A stretch of DNA of 64,000 nucleotides, taken from contig NZ_KZ614146.1 of NCBI RefSeq assembly GCF_002886185.1, positions 2,154,930-2,218,929 on the forward strand. The letters are read 5' to 3'. A program made the position numbers and the translations under genes. This DNA is from Salipaludibacillus neizhouensis (GTDB taxonomy: Bacteria; Bacillota; Bacilli; Bacillales; Salisediminibacteriaceae). The notes under the pieces are model-generated. The model did no database searches and was not told where the DNA came from. It saw only the letters and a list, made by a program, of their open reading frames with translations. This document shows, in pieces, positions 56,291-64,000 of this stretch; positions within the stretch are counted from its first letter, which is position 1, and each line of letters starts with the position of its first letter.

Positions 56291-57238
56291 TCACTCTCCT
56301 TCCATTTTTAATGTACTAATAGCCTTATTCAAGGTCTCTATGTCAAAAACCGGAAGAACTGTTGCTCTTCTCGAAACTTTTTTTACTAAACCGCTAAGAA
56401 CTTTTCCGGGGCCAACTTCAATAAATGTATCTACCCCTTCTTCCACCAGTTTATTGATCGTATCTTCCCACAATACTGGGGAATAAATTTGTTGAACCAA
56501 GGCATCCTTAATTGCAGTAGCCGAATCCACAGCTTCCGCTGACACGTTGGCAATCACTTTTAACTGAGGTTCTTCGAACGCAATGTTATCAAGGATTACT
56601 TTCATTTTATCTGCTGCAGGTTTCATTAAATCAGAGTGGAAAGGACCACTAACTGAAAGAGGCAATGCACGTTTGGCACCCTTTTCTTTCGCTAACTCAA
56701 TGGCACGTTCCACGCCTTCTACAGAACCGGAAATAACAATTTGACCAGGGCAATTAAAATTAGCCGGTTGCACAGGTCCAGCTTCTTGAGTGGCTTGGGT
56801 TGTTACTTCCATTAATATTTCCCGGTCAAGCCCAAGAATAGCTGCCATCGTTCCTTTTCCTTTAGGAACGGCCTCTTCCATGAATTGACCTCGCTTACGA
56901 ACAGAGACTACTGCATCCTCAAATGTCATTGCACCGCTTGCTACAAGCGCTGAATACTCTCCTAAACTATGTCCTGCAGCAAACTCCCCATGAATATCGT
57001 GTTCTTGAAGAACTTTCCAAATAGCAATACTTGTTGTTAACAAAGCTGGCTGTGTATTTTCTGTCTTTTTAAGTTCTTCGTCATCGCCTGTGAAAATTAA
57101 TGATGTAAAATCTTCAGCTAGGGCTTTGTCAGCTGCTTTAAAAACATCGGCACATACAGAATACTCATTGGCTAACTCTTGTCCCATCCCAACCTTTTGA
57201 GAGCCTTGTCCTGGGAATAATAAAGCTATTTTACTCAT
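56291..57238 (-). CDS. fabD: FabD, malonyl-CoA:ACP transacylase
   Basis: Loads malonyl groups onto ACP. 315 aa; [12 protein letters not shown] at the N-terminus, nucleophile Ser91 (GHSLGEYSA), and the catalytic His in SGPFHSDLM (about 200). ATG overlaps the plsX stop by two bases and its ribosome site lies in plsX. Confidence 0.97.
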   Translation of the reverse strand: MSKIALLFPGQGSQKVGMGQELANEYSVCADVFKAADKALAEDFTSLIFTGDDEELKKTENTQPALLTTSIAIWKVLQEHDIHGEFAAGHSLGEYSALVASGAMTFEDAVVSVRKRGQFMEEAVPKGKGTMAAILGLDREILMEVTTQATQEAGPVQPANFNCPGQIVISGSVEGVERAIELAKEKGAKRALPLSVSGPFHSDLMKPAADKMKVILDNIAFEEPQLKVIANVSAEAVDSATAIKDALVQQIYSPVLWEDTINKLVEEGVDTFIEVGPGKVLSGLVKKVSRRATVLPVFDIETLNKAISTLKMEGE

Positions 57239-58242
57239 CCTTCTCCTCCTTGAAGCTTCGAACCTAATTCAAGCTCTGTTTTAATCGTTTCAATCACTTC
57301 TTCATCGTGCATTAATTTTGCTTGACGAATGGCACTATAAAAAGCTAATTCACCTGAGGAACCATGCGCTTTTATAATTGGTGCAGCCAACCCGAATAAT
57401 CCTGCCCCGCCGTACTCCGAATAATCCATTTTTTGTTTTACTCGATTAAATGAAGGTTTTAAAAATCCTGCTGCCAGTTTGTTAGGCACAGAAGAAGTTA
57501 ATTCTGATTTAAGTATAGAGAATAATGACATGGCAGTACCCTCTATAGTTTTCAACACGAGATTACCTGAAAACCCATCACAAACGACGACGTCCGCAAC
57601 ACCGTTGAGTAAATCTCTTGATTCTACATTTCCGATAAAATTCAACGAACTATCTTTTAGTTTTGTAAATACATGTTTTGTAAGGTCTGTCCCTTTCCCG
57701 GGCTCAGATCCAACATTTAAAAGTCCTATCCGAGGTTCTTTAATTCCACGAACCTTCTTCATGTACACATCGCCCATCATTGCATATTGGACAAGATGTG
57801 AAGGTTTTGCATCCATATTGGCTCCCACATCCAACAGCAAAAATCCTTCTCCGCCAAGTGTTGGCAGCATCGGAGCTAATGCAGGGCGTTCTATGCCCTT
57901 CGTTCTCCCAACTACCAGAAGACCTGCTGTCATTAACGCTCCTGTATTTCCTGCTGAAACTGCTGCATCAGCGCGTCCGTCTTTTACAAGTTGCACCGTT
58001 AAAACCAAGGAAGAATTTTTTTTGCGGCGAACTGCTTTTACAGGAGAGTCTTCACCTTCAATTACTTCATTCGTATGTAAGACATCGATTTTATCAGTTT
58101 TTTTTAAAAATGGCTTAATTTTAGTTTCATCGCCAATAAGTGTAATATGCAAATCCTTAAATGTTTCCACTGCTTTTACACAGCCTTTAACAATGCTCTC
58201 AGGTGCATTGTCTCCACCCATTGCATCTACTGCTAACCTCAT
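57235..58242 (-). CDS. plsX: PlsX, phosphate acyltransferase
   Basis: Makes acyl-phosphate from acyl-ACP for PlsY, the first step of phospholipid synthesis. 335 aa; [53 protein letters not shown] and [15 protein letters not shown] are family hallmarks. Two bp after the fapR stop. The acyl-phosphate pool also links to FakA/FakB encoded upstream. Confidence 0.98.
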   Translation of the reverse strand: MRLAVDAMGGDNAPESIVKGCVKAVETFKDLHITLIGDETKIKPFLKKTDKIDVLHTNEVIEGEDSPVKAVRRKKNSSLVLTVQLVKDGRADAAVSAGNTGALMTAGLLVVGRTKGIERPALAPMLPTLGGEGFLLLDVGANMDAKPSHLVQYAMMGDVYMKKVRGIKEPRIGLLNVGSEPGKGTDLTKHVFTKLKDSSLNFIGNVESRDLLNGVADVVVCDGFSGNLVLKTIEGTAMSLFSILKSELTSSVPNKLAAGFLKPSFNRVKQKMDYSEYGGAGLFGLAAPIIKAHGSSGELAFYSAIRQAKLMHDEEVIETIKTELELGSKLQGGEG

Positions 58243-58244
58243 GA

Positions 58245-58817
58245 TTAACTCTCCTTCCCTTCATTCGCATCATCCCGGAACATAGAGAACTCACCTTTAA
58301 AAACAAGTTCTTGTTCGACATAGCTTTGAACTTCTACGATTGTTCTATTATCTTTTATTTCAAGAACCTTTGCTTTGGCAACAACACGTTCCCCATCATT
58401 AACTTGAGACTTAAAAGATACATTCGCTTGAGCGGTTAGTGCTAATTCATCATTGATAATTGCTACAGCTAATGAGTTAGCTTGTGCAAATATATGATGT
58501 CCTCTTGCAATTCCTGTACGGGAAAAAACATGTTCTCTTTTTATGTCTAAGATAGAAATAGCGTGGCTGTCCAATTCCAGATCAATCATTTCTCCAATTA
58601 CTTCTTCAATAGGTAGAGCCTTCACAGTATCATACTGCTGCTTGGCTACATACTTAATTCTTTCTCTAACTTCCGGTATATTCATTTCCAAACGATCTAA
58701 ACGTACAGTCTGAACACTTACCTCAAATTCCACGGCTAATACGTCATCCGTAATAAATGGATTCTGTTCAATTTTTTCTTTTAATAACGGCTGACGTTTC
58801 CTTTTAGATAATTTCAT
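58245..58817 (-). CDS. fapR: FapR, malonyl-CoA-responsive repressor of lipid synthesis
   Basis: 190 aa: an N-terminal HTH ([36 protein letters not shown]) and a C-terminal hot-dog effector domain with [28 protein letters not shown] at 58815-58817 after GGAAGTGATAAG; an in-frame ATG seven codons upstream lies beside the operator and is rejected. Represses its own operon and other fap genes when malonyl-CoA is low. Confidence 0.97.
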   Translation of the reverse strand: MKLSKRKRQPLLKEKIEQNPFITDDVLAVEFEVSVQTVRLDRLEMNIPEVRERIKYVAKQQYDTVKALPIEEVIGEMIDLELDSHAISILDIKREHVFSRTGIARGHHIFAQANSLAVAIINDELALTAQANVSFKSQVNDGERVVAKAKVLEIKDNRTIVEVQSYVEQELVFKGEFSMFRDDANEGKES

Positions 58818-58836
58818 TCTTATCACTTCCACACTC

Positions 58837-58855
58837 ATATGACTAGGTACTAACA
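58837..58855 (-). promoter_or_regulatory. FapR operator
   Basis: Minus strand TTAGTACCTAGTCAT matches the conserved FapR box (core TTAGTACCTAnTC) as I know it from B. subtilis. It sits directly after the -10 box, over the expected start of transcription, so bound FapR would block it. Confidence 0.85.
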
Positions 58856-58857
58856 GT

Positions 58858-58886
58858 AGTATATATTTCTATTGGTTTGTTTTCAA
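58858..58886 (-). promoter_or_regulatory. Sigma-A promoter of the fapR operon
   Basis: Minus strand TTGAAA (58881-58886), 17 bp, TATACT (58858-58863), in the 84-bp gap after recG. Confidence 0.8.
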
Positions 58887-58901
58887 CCGAAAATATAATC
58901 A

Positions 58902-60935
58902 TTAATCAAATTTGTGGTCTTGAAATGCTCCTTGCTTCTCTAAAATGTCTCTCAAATTCATGTAATCTGAACTGTTCCAAAAAGCATTAGAATGAACGAG
59001 TTTACTTGCGTCTTGTCTAGCTATCTCCAACACACGGTAATCTTCTATTAAATCTGCCACCTTAAAAATAGGCAGTCCACTTTGTTTTACCCCAAAAAAG
59101 TCACCCGGTCCCCGAAGTTCTAAATCACGTTGAGATAATTCAAAACCATCATTCGTTTCAGCCATAATACTCATTCGCTCTTTGCCGACTTCTGTTTTCG
59201 GATTTGCTAATAAAATACAATAAGCTTGCTCTTGCCCGCGTCCGACTCTTCCTCTTAGCTGGTGGAGCTGTGACAAACCAAAACGATCAGCATCGTATAT
59301 CACCATCAATGTTGCATTAGGAACATTTACCCCAACTTCGACAACGGTTGTAGAAACTAAAACTTGAACCCTATTTTGCGCAAATTCATTCATTACGGCA
59401 TCTTTCTCTTCGTGATGAAGTCTTCCATGCATTAGCCCCACCCTTAATGATGATAATGCTTGAGAGAGTTGTGCATGAACATCTATTGCATTTTGGACAT
59501 CTAGTTTATCGGATTCTTCTATTAATGGGCAAATAACATACACTTGATGTCCCTTTTTGATTTCCTTTTTCATCAGTTCAATGACTCTCGGCAATACATC
59601 TGGTGGTGCCCAATGGGTTTCAATCGGTTTACGTCCTTTTGGCATCTCATCTATCGTGGAGACGTCCATGTCTCCATACGCAGATATCGCAAGCGTTCGT
59701 GGGATTGGAGTCGCCGTCATAAATAAAACATCTGGTCGAATACCTTTGTTTCTCAAAACTCGTCGTTGCTCCACACCAAAACGATGTTGTTCATCTGTTA
59801 TAACAAAACCGAGATTTTGAAAATCGACGCCTTCTTGAATAAGAGCATGAGTTCCAACAATAATATCTACGGTCCCATCTCGTAAAGCTGCTAGTGTTTC
59901 CCTTCGCTCTTTCACTCGTGCAGATCCAGAAAGAAAAGCTATCGTAACATCCATTCCTTCAAACAGTTCGCGAAGAGATGTTGCATGCTGCTCAGCAAGA
60001 ATTTCCGTCGGAACCATGAGTGCTCCTTGATTACCGGCCAAAACATTTGCGTACAATGCAATAGCTGCAATAATTGTTTTCCCCGAACCAACATCCCCTT
60101 GCAATAATCTGTTCATTCGATAGGCAGACTGAAGATCGTGACAAATCTCCTGTAAAACTCGCTGCTGTGCACCCGTTAAATCGAAAGGAAGTCGATCAAT
60201 AAACGTATTGACTTCTGTTTGATCAAATACCTTTTCTTGCCCTTCAGCACCTTCTCGTTCCCGCTTCCGGAATATTTGCATTTTTAATTGAAATAATAAA
60301 AGTTCCTCATAGATCATCCGCCGTTTCGCTTGGCGAAAAGCTTCCATGTCTAACGGAAAGTGCAAATGATAAACTGCTGTTTTTCGATCAACTAAACGAT
60401 AGGCATTCTTCAACTGTAACGGCAGTACTTCTGTAATTTGTTCCCCATATTGAGTAAAGGCTTTTTCAATATATTTTCGAAGCATATGTACTTTTAAATC
60501 ACCTTTTACTGAATATACTGGTTCTAACCCTGCTTCTCGATCACCTGATTGAGATTTAATTGTTCCGCCTGTCATTGCTAATCTGTTTCGATCAAGTTTT
60601 CCTGAGAAAATCAGATGCTCTCCTAATTGAATTTGTTTTTTTAGAAATGGTTGATTGAAGAAAATCGCTTGAACGAGGAGGCCATCTACGAGAATGCGAA
60701 CAGACAATCGAGACTTTTTCTTCCCAAAAAATCGTAAATCTGGTTCACTATGAACTTTCCCTTGCAAGGTTGCTTTCTCGTTATGCTGTACCTCTTGTAT
60801 CGGACGAATTGCATTATCTTCATATCTAAAAGGAAAGTGTTCCAGTAGATCCTGGATCGTCACAATCTTCATTTCATTTAGCTGCTCCATAGCCTTAGGT
60901 CCAACGCCATGTAGTTCTGAAATCGAATCATTCAT
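58902..60935 (-). CDS. recG: RecG, ATP-dependent DNA helicase
   Basis: Branch-migrates Holliday junctions and reverses stalled forks. 677 aa: an N-terminal wedge/OB domain (GVGPKAMEQLNEMKIVTIQDLLEHFPFRYED), Walker A GDVGSGKTIIA (about 280), DEQH box (ITDEQHRFG), TATPIPRTL, and motif VI QLRGRVGRG. Terminates just before the fapR promoter. Confidence 0.98.
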   Translation of the reverse strand: MNDSISELHGVGPKAMEQLNEMKIVTIQDLLEHFPFRYEDNAIRPIQEVQHNEKATLQGKVHSEPDLRFFGKKKSRLSVRILVDGLLVQAIFFNQPFLKKQIQLGEHLIFSGKLDRNRLAMTGGTIKSQSGDREAGLEPVYSVKGDLKVHMLRKYIEKAFTQYGEQITEVLPLQLKNAYRLVDRKTAVYHLHFPLDMEAFRQAKRRMIYEELLLFQLKMQIFRKREREGAEGQEKVFDQTEVNTFIDRLPFDLTGAQQRVLQEICHDLQSAYRMNRLLQGDVGSGKTIIAAIALYANVLAGNQGALMVPTEILAEQHATSLRELFEGMDVTIAFLSGSARVKERRETLAALRDGTVDIIVGTHALIQEGVDFQNLGFVITDEQHRFGVEQRRVLRNKGIRPDVLFMTATPIPRTLAISAYGDMDVSTIDEMPKGRKPIETHWAPPDVLPRVIELMKKEIKKGHQVYVICPLIEESDKLDVQNAIDVHAQLSQALSSLRVGLMHGRLHHEEKDAVMNEFAQNRVQVLVSTTVVEVGVNVPNATLMVIYDADRFGLSQLHQLRGRVGRGQEQAYCILLANPKTEVGKERMSIMAETNDGFELSQRDLELRGPGDFFGVKQSGLPIFKVADLIEDYRVLEIARQDASKLVHSNAFWNSSDYMNLRDILEKQGAFQDHKFD

Positions 60936-61208
60936 CTAAATCACACCTTATTTTGAGCGCAAACCAAAATTTGCTCTTTTTATTATAGAATTGGACGCTG
61001 TTAACTATGAAAATCTGTCAGGTAATCACTTTTTAGTAATAACTCTACCCGAACAAACTTTCTCCTTATTGTATTCTAACAAACTCAACAACAAACGGCT
61101 ATAATCAAAAGTTATTCTCTTTTCCTTAGGATTTTCGTAAAACAACAATTTTTAAGAAAATCACATAGAGGTTTTTGTATTTAATTTGTAGCTTGATTAT
61201 CATGGAAG

Positions 61209-61335
61209 GTTGTTTGGAAAAATTACCGCTCCCTTTCCGTGGATGATCCGCGAGCCTCCTCGAGCAAACTGGCGCTCTGCGGGGTCTCGCTTGGATCATT
61301 CTTCCACAGGAGTCTCGCGGATTTTTCCAAACAAC
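61209..61335. repeat. MITE-like element with perfect 15-bp terminal inverted repeats
   Basis: Starts GTTGTTTGGAAAAAT (61209-61223) and ends with its exact complement ATTTTTCCAAACAAC (61321-61335); CCGC/GCGG pairs follow inside. The 127-bp body folds back on itself (GGATGATCC...GGATCATT) and is GC-richer than its surroundings. Its minus strand resembles the element at 61599-61745 (GACTCCTG..., ...GACCCCGCAG, GAGGAGGCT, GGAAAG). No coding capacity. Confidence 0.8.
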
Positions 61336-61446
61336 AATTTTTATAAAGGCAGTTTACATAACGGTTATTGTTTCTAGATTTTAAAAAACAAATAAACACA
61401 ACGTTTTAAAAAGGCTGTCTACGTTGACTTTCTTTTTTATAAGTAA

Positions 61447-61577
61447 AACGTGTAGCGTCTTTTGTTAAATACAGCGTGAGCTTTCGCCACCCCGATTAGC
61501 ACCTACGTACTGAGTGTACGTGCTAACCGAAAGGAGGCGGGTTTCCCTTGATACGCGTGGCGTAAAGGTAGCTGTCA
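61447..61577 (+). repeat. Hairpin repeat family, copy B
   Basis: Same arms as 53281-53384 (AACGTGTAGCGTCTTTT, CAGCGTGAGCTTTCGCC; GGGTTTCCCTTGATAC, GTAAAGGTAGCT) but the centre is replaced by another stem, TAGCACcTACGTAC/GTACGTGCTA. The conserved arms and changed core suggest an RNA or cruciform structure under selection, or a modular mobile repeat. Confidence 0.85.
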
Positions 61578-61598
61578 ACTTATTTCCGAACAAAATAA

Positions 61599-61745
61599 CT
61601 CGAAGTAGCGAAGGGGGCGACTCCTGCGGGATTAGCAATAGCTGAAGACCCCGCAGGACGGTCTTTGTCCGAAGAGGCTGAAGCATTGCCCCGCGGAAAG
61701 CGTCCGCCTAGAGCGAATTTGAGACTTTATGTTCGATGAAAACAT
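61599..61745 (+). repeat. GC-rich dispersed repeat, full copy
   Basis: 147 bp, with internal stems TCCTGCGGG/CCCGCAGGA and CGGAAAGCGTCCG. Its second half recurs at 52730-52805. Similar GC-rich intergenic repeats are, from memory, common in Bacillaceae genomes. Adjoins copy B of the hairpin family. Confidence 0.8.
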
Positions 61746-61790
61746 CTTTCTGTAAACAGCACCCAAAAAAATTTCCTATTCTCGAAAAAC

Positions 61791-61834
61791 AAAAAAAGGC
61801 ACTAAAAAAGTCTTAATCAACTTTTTCAGTACCA
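61791..61834 (-). terminator. degV terminator
   Basis: Minus strand GGTACTGAAAAAGT and ACTTTTTTAGTGCC form a 14-bp stem with one or two mismatches and an 8-base loop; T7 follows. 29 bp after the degV stop. Confidence 0.88.
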
Positions 61835-61862
61835 CGACACTATTGAACAGCCTTGAAATTCG

Positions 61863-62726
61863 TTAGCTTTTCATTTTAGTAACAGCAATGGAGAGAGTTC
61901 CAGGTCCTACGTGAGTACCTATTACTGGACCTATATCTGTAATAACTTCCTTCTTAATAGAAAAGTGTTCGTGTAATTGTTTCATAACTTCTATCGCTTC
62001 ATCCTTTGCCTCCGCATGGGAAATGCCAATATGAAGATCTGCATCCCCGTACTTATCTGTGAGTTCTTGGATAATACGTTGAACCGCTTTCTTTTTTCCT
62101 CGTACTTTCTCAAACGGATACACCTCTCCTTCAGGATTTAATGAAAGGATTGGTTTTATTTTCAAAAGAGAACCTAAAATGGCGGACGCTTTACCGATTC
62201 TACCGTTTTTCTCTAAATATTCCAATGTATCCACCATAAAGTAAACATTTGTATCTTCCAGAAGCTCACTTAATCGATCCATACAAACCTTTTTACTAGC
62301 ACCAGCCTGAGCAAGAGTTGCTAGCTCTACAATAATTACGCCAATAGCATAAGAAGCCCTTTTAGAGTCTACAACAGTTACCGGAACTTCATCGCCCAAT
62401 GTCTGAGAAGCAATATAAGAGGACTGAAACGTACCACTCAACTTTGAGGATAAATGAATAGAAATAATATCAGATTGATTATACTCCTCATGTAGGCGAC
62501 GATACACTGTCTCGAACTGATGCGGGGTCGGCTGAGAGGTAGTTGGTATGTCTTGCGTGCTTGTTAGCTTTTCGTAAAATTCACCGGATGTTAAATCGAC
62601 CCCATCTTCATAAGAATCTTCCCCAAAATGAACAGTTAATGGTACAACAGAAATGTCTAATTCCTTTTGTAGATACAGTGGAATATCAGCAGTAGAATCT
62701 GTAACAATTTTTACTGTTTTCATCAT
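61863..62726 (-). CDS. DegV-family fatty-acid-binding protein (FakB type)
   Basis: 287 aa. Binds a fatty acid and presents it to the kinase FakA. Family marks: IVTDSTADIP, PTTSQPTPHQF (fatty-acid contact Thr/Ser), IHLSSKLSGTFQSS, VDTLEYLEKNGRIGKASA and IGPVIGTHVGPG. Lies 21 bp after fakA, which supports a FakAB pair; which FakB type (saturated or unsaturated preference) cannot be told. Confidence 0.9.
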   Translation of the reverse strand: MMKTVKIVTDSTADIPLYLQKELDISVVPLTVHFGEDSYEDGVDLTSGEFYEKLTSTQDIPTTSQPTPHQFETVYRRLHEEYNQSDIISIHLSSKLSGTFQSSYIASQTLGDEVPVTVVDSKRASYAIGVIIVELATLAQAGASKKVCMDRLSELLEDTNVYFMVDTLEYLEKNGRIGKASAILGSLLKIKPILSLNPEGEVYPFEKVRGKKKAVQRIIQELTDKYGDADLHIGISHAEAKDEAIEVMKQLHEHFSIKKEVITDIGPVIGTHVGPGTLSIAVTKMKS

Positions 62727-62747
62727 TTTATCCCCCTAATATAATCA

Positions 62748-64000
62748 CTATTCCACCGCTAAGATGTAGGAATATAATGGTTGATCTCCGATGTGAATTT
62801 CTACTTCGATGTCTTCATATTTTCCTTCAATATATTCTCCTAGCTCTTTTGCTTCCACGGAATTACGGTCTTCACCATGAATAATCGTGACAATTTCACA
62901 ATTTTCGTCAACCATTTGATCAATCAGTTCTTTTGCCACATTTTGAACAGAAGACCCCGTAGAAATGATATTTTTTTCATGAATTCCCATGAAATCACCT
63001 TTTTTAATCTTCACTCCGTTAAGGCTTGTATCACGGACAGCATACGTGACCTCACCAGTTTTTACGTCTGTCATTGCTTCTGCCATTTCTTTCGCATTCT
63101 CCTCAAGAGAAAGTATATTATTGAAAGCCAGCATAGCTGCAAGACCTTGTGGTACAGATTTAGAAGCAACAACGACTACTTCTAGTTCAGATACTTCTGC
63201 TGCTTGATTTGCAGCCATCACGATATTACTGTTGTTAGGTAACAAAATCACTTTTTCAGCATTGCAACCTTCAATGGCTTTAACAAAGTCTTCTGTAGAT
63301 GGATTCATTGTTTGACCACCTTCGATCACTCTTTTTACACCTAAACCTTTAAATAAGTCGGCTATTCCAGAGCCCATACCCACTGTAATAACAGCAAACT
63401 CCGTTTTCTTTTCTTTTGCATTTGTTGTGGAATTTTGTTCAGAAGCCTGCGAATCATCGTTTAAAATACTCGAATGTTGTTCTCTCATATTTTCAATTTT
63501 TACATTAACTAATGAGCCGAATTTTTGGGCTTCGGTAATCACATTTCCAGGGTATTCCACATGAATGTGAATTTTTAATAAGTCTTCGTCGGAAACAACT
63601 AATAAAGAATCTCCATATTCATCCAACTTGTTTCGGAATTGATCTTCATTGAAGGCATTTTCCTTTATTTTATCGTTATCAAACTTAACCATGACCTCTG
63701 TGCAATAGCCAAATTCAATATCCTCTGTGGCCATATGGCTTTGGGCTGATAATTGATGGTGCTCAAGTTTTATTAACTCGTCCAAGTCAGGAGCGTCTTG
63801 TTCTACCATATCAACAATTTTCTCACCTTTTAACACAGCCAAAAAGCCCTCATAAATTGTTACAAGGCCTTGTCCTCCAGAATCAACTACGCCGACTTCC
63901 TTTAAAACAGGAAGTAAATCTGGAGTCCTTTCTAGGGAATCCTTTGATTCTTGGAGAATATCCTGCATTACTTTAATAATATCATTGTTCTTTTTACTTG
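62748..64000 (-). CDS. fakA: FakA (YloV), fatty acid kinase catalytic subunit (5' end cut by the window edge)
   Basis: About 417 C-terminal residues are visible; the frame stays open to the right edge, so the ATG at 63966-63968 is internal. The end of the DhaL/DAK2 nucleotide-binding domain is seen in DSGGQGLVTIYEGFLAVLKG; then a middle domain and a C-terminal DegV-like domain (ILLPNNSNIVMAANQAA, GLAAMLAFN). The whole B. subtilis YloV is about 550 residues. Makes acyl-phosphate with FakB, feeding PlsX/PlsY. Confidence 0.93.
   Translation of the reverse strand, partial: SKKNNDIIKVMQDILQESKDSLERTPDLLPVLKEVGVVDSGGQGLVTIYEGFLAVLKGEKIVDMVEQDAPDLDELIKLEHHQLSAQSHMATEDIEFGYCTEVMVKFDNDKIKENAFNEDQFRNKLDEYGDSLLVVSDEDLLKIHIHVEYPGNVITEAQKFGSLVNVKIENMREQHSSILNDDSQASEQNSTTNAKEKKTEFAVITVGMGSGIADLFKGLGVKRVIEGGQTMNPSTEDFVKAIEGCNAEKVILLPNNSNIVMAANQAAEVSELEVVVVASKSVPQGLAAMLAFNNILSLEENAKEMAEAMTDVKTGEVTYAVRDTSLNGVKIKKGDFMGIHEKNIISTGSSVQNVAKELIDQMVDENCEIVTIIHGEDRNSVEAKELGEYIEGKYEDIEVEIHIGDQPLYSYILAVE

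Larger units (their letters stand above)
60936..61862. other. 927-bp non-coding gap rich in repeats between degV and recG
   Basis: In B. subtilis the sdaAB-sdaAA genes sit between yloV and recG; they are absent here. The gap holds a MITE-like element (61209-61335), two further repeat elements (61447-61577 and 61599-61745) and the degV terminator. A 14-bp direct repeat AACAACAATTTTTA occurs at 61141-61154 and 61330-61343. No ORF with a ribosome site. No clear recG promoter in 60936-61140, which is otherwise featureless. Confidence 0.7.

Noticed and set aside
57479-58285. A 268-codon plus-strand frame antisense to plsX
   Set aside because: Shadow of plsX; low-complexity Ser/Thr/Pro composition typical of antisense frames.
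61465-61686. A 73-codon minus-strand frame in the repeat gap upstream of recG
   Set aside because: It lies entirely in two non-coding repeat elements (copy B and the GC-rich repeat), with no ribosome site.

Overview
The window is AT-rich and gene-dense. Almost every gene lies on the minus strand. The gene order is that of the fla/che to rnc region of Bacillaceae (Bacillus subtilis type), and the protein families, Shine-Dalgarno sites and frequent GTG/TTG starts all fit a Firmicute of the order Bacillales. I cannot name the species. There are no rRNA or tRNA genes, no prophage, no complete insertion sequence and no CRISPR array that I can see.

Read in the direction of transcription (from high to low coordinates), the window starts with a lipid and repair block (64.0-55.2 kb): fakA (5' end beyond the window), a degV/fakB gene, 0.93 kb of non-coding repeats, recG, then fapR-plsX-fabD-fabG-acpP behind a clear sigma-A promoter with a FapR operator, then rnc. 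A small island follows (53.9-50.9 kb): a GNAT gene, an excisionase-like HTH gene between exact 19-bp direct repeats, a PAS-STAS protein, and two plus-strand genes (kapB-like and UPF0435). It separates rnc from smc, which are usual neighbours. Next come smc-ftsY-ylxM-ffh-rpsP-khpA-ylqD-rimM-trmD-rplS (50.9-41.3 kb; chromosome structuring, SRP targeting, ribosome maturation), then signal peptidase, rbgA, rnhB, ylqG and ylqH. A 0.9 kb gap holds a 164-bp higher-order tandem repeat. After it come sucC-sucD, dprA, topA (the usual trmFO is absent here), xerC, hslV-hslU and codY.

From 25.9 kb to the left edge runs the complete flagellar/chemotaxis operon: flgB-flgC-fliE, then (after a 371-bp gap with a terminator-like hairpin) fliF-G-H-I-J-motE-fliK-flgD-(TIGR02530 type)-flgE-swrD-fliL-M-Y-cheY-fliO/Z-fliP-Q-R-flhB-A-F-G-cheB-A-W-C. 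It encodes the basal body, C ring, type III export apparatus, hook proteins, a placement system (FlhF/FlhG) and a B. subtilis-style chemotaxis core with CheC/FliY phosphatases. All order comparisons rest on my knowledge of B. subtilis, not on a search.

The window is largely conserved core. The least explained parts are non-coding: the 164-bp repeat array, a family of hairpin repeats shared by 52.7-53.4 and 61.4-61.8 kb, a MITE-like element with perfect 15-bp inverted ends at 61.2 kb, and the sequence that replaces trmFO between topA and xerC.
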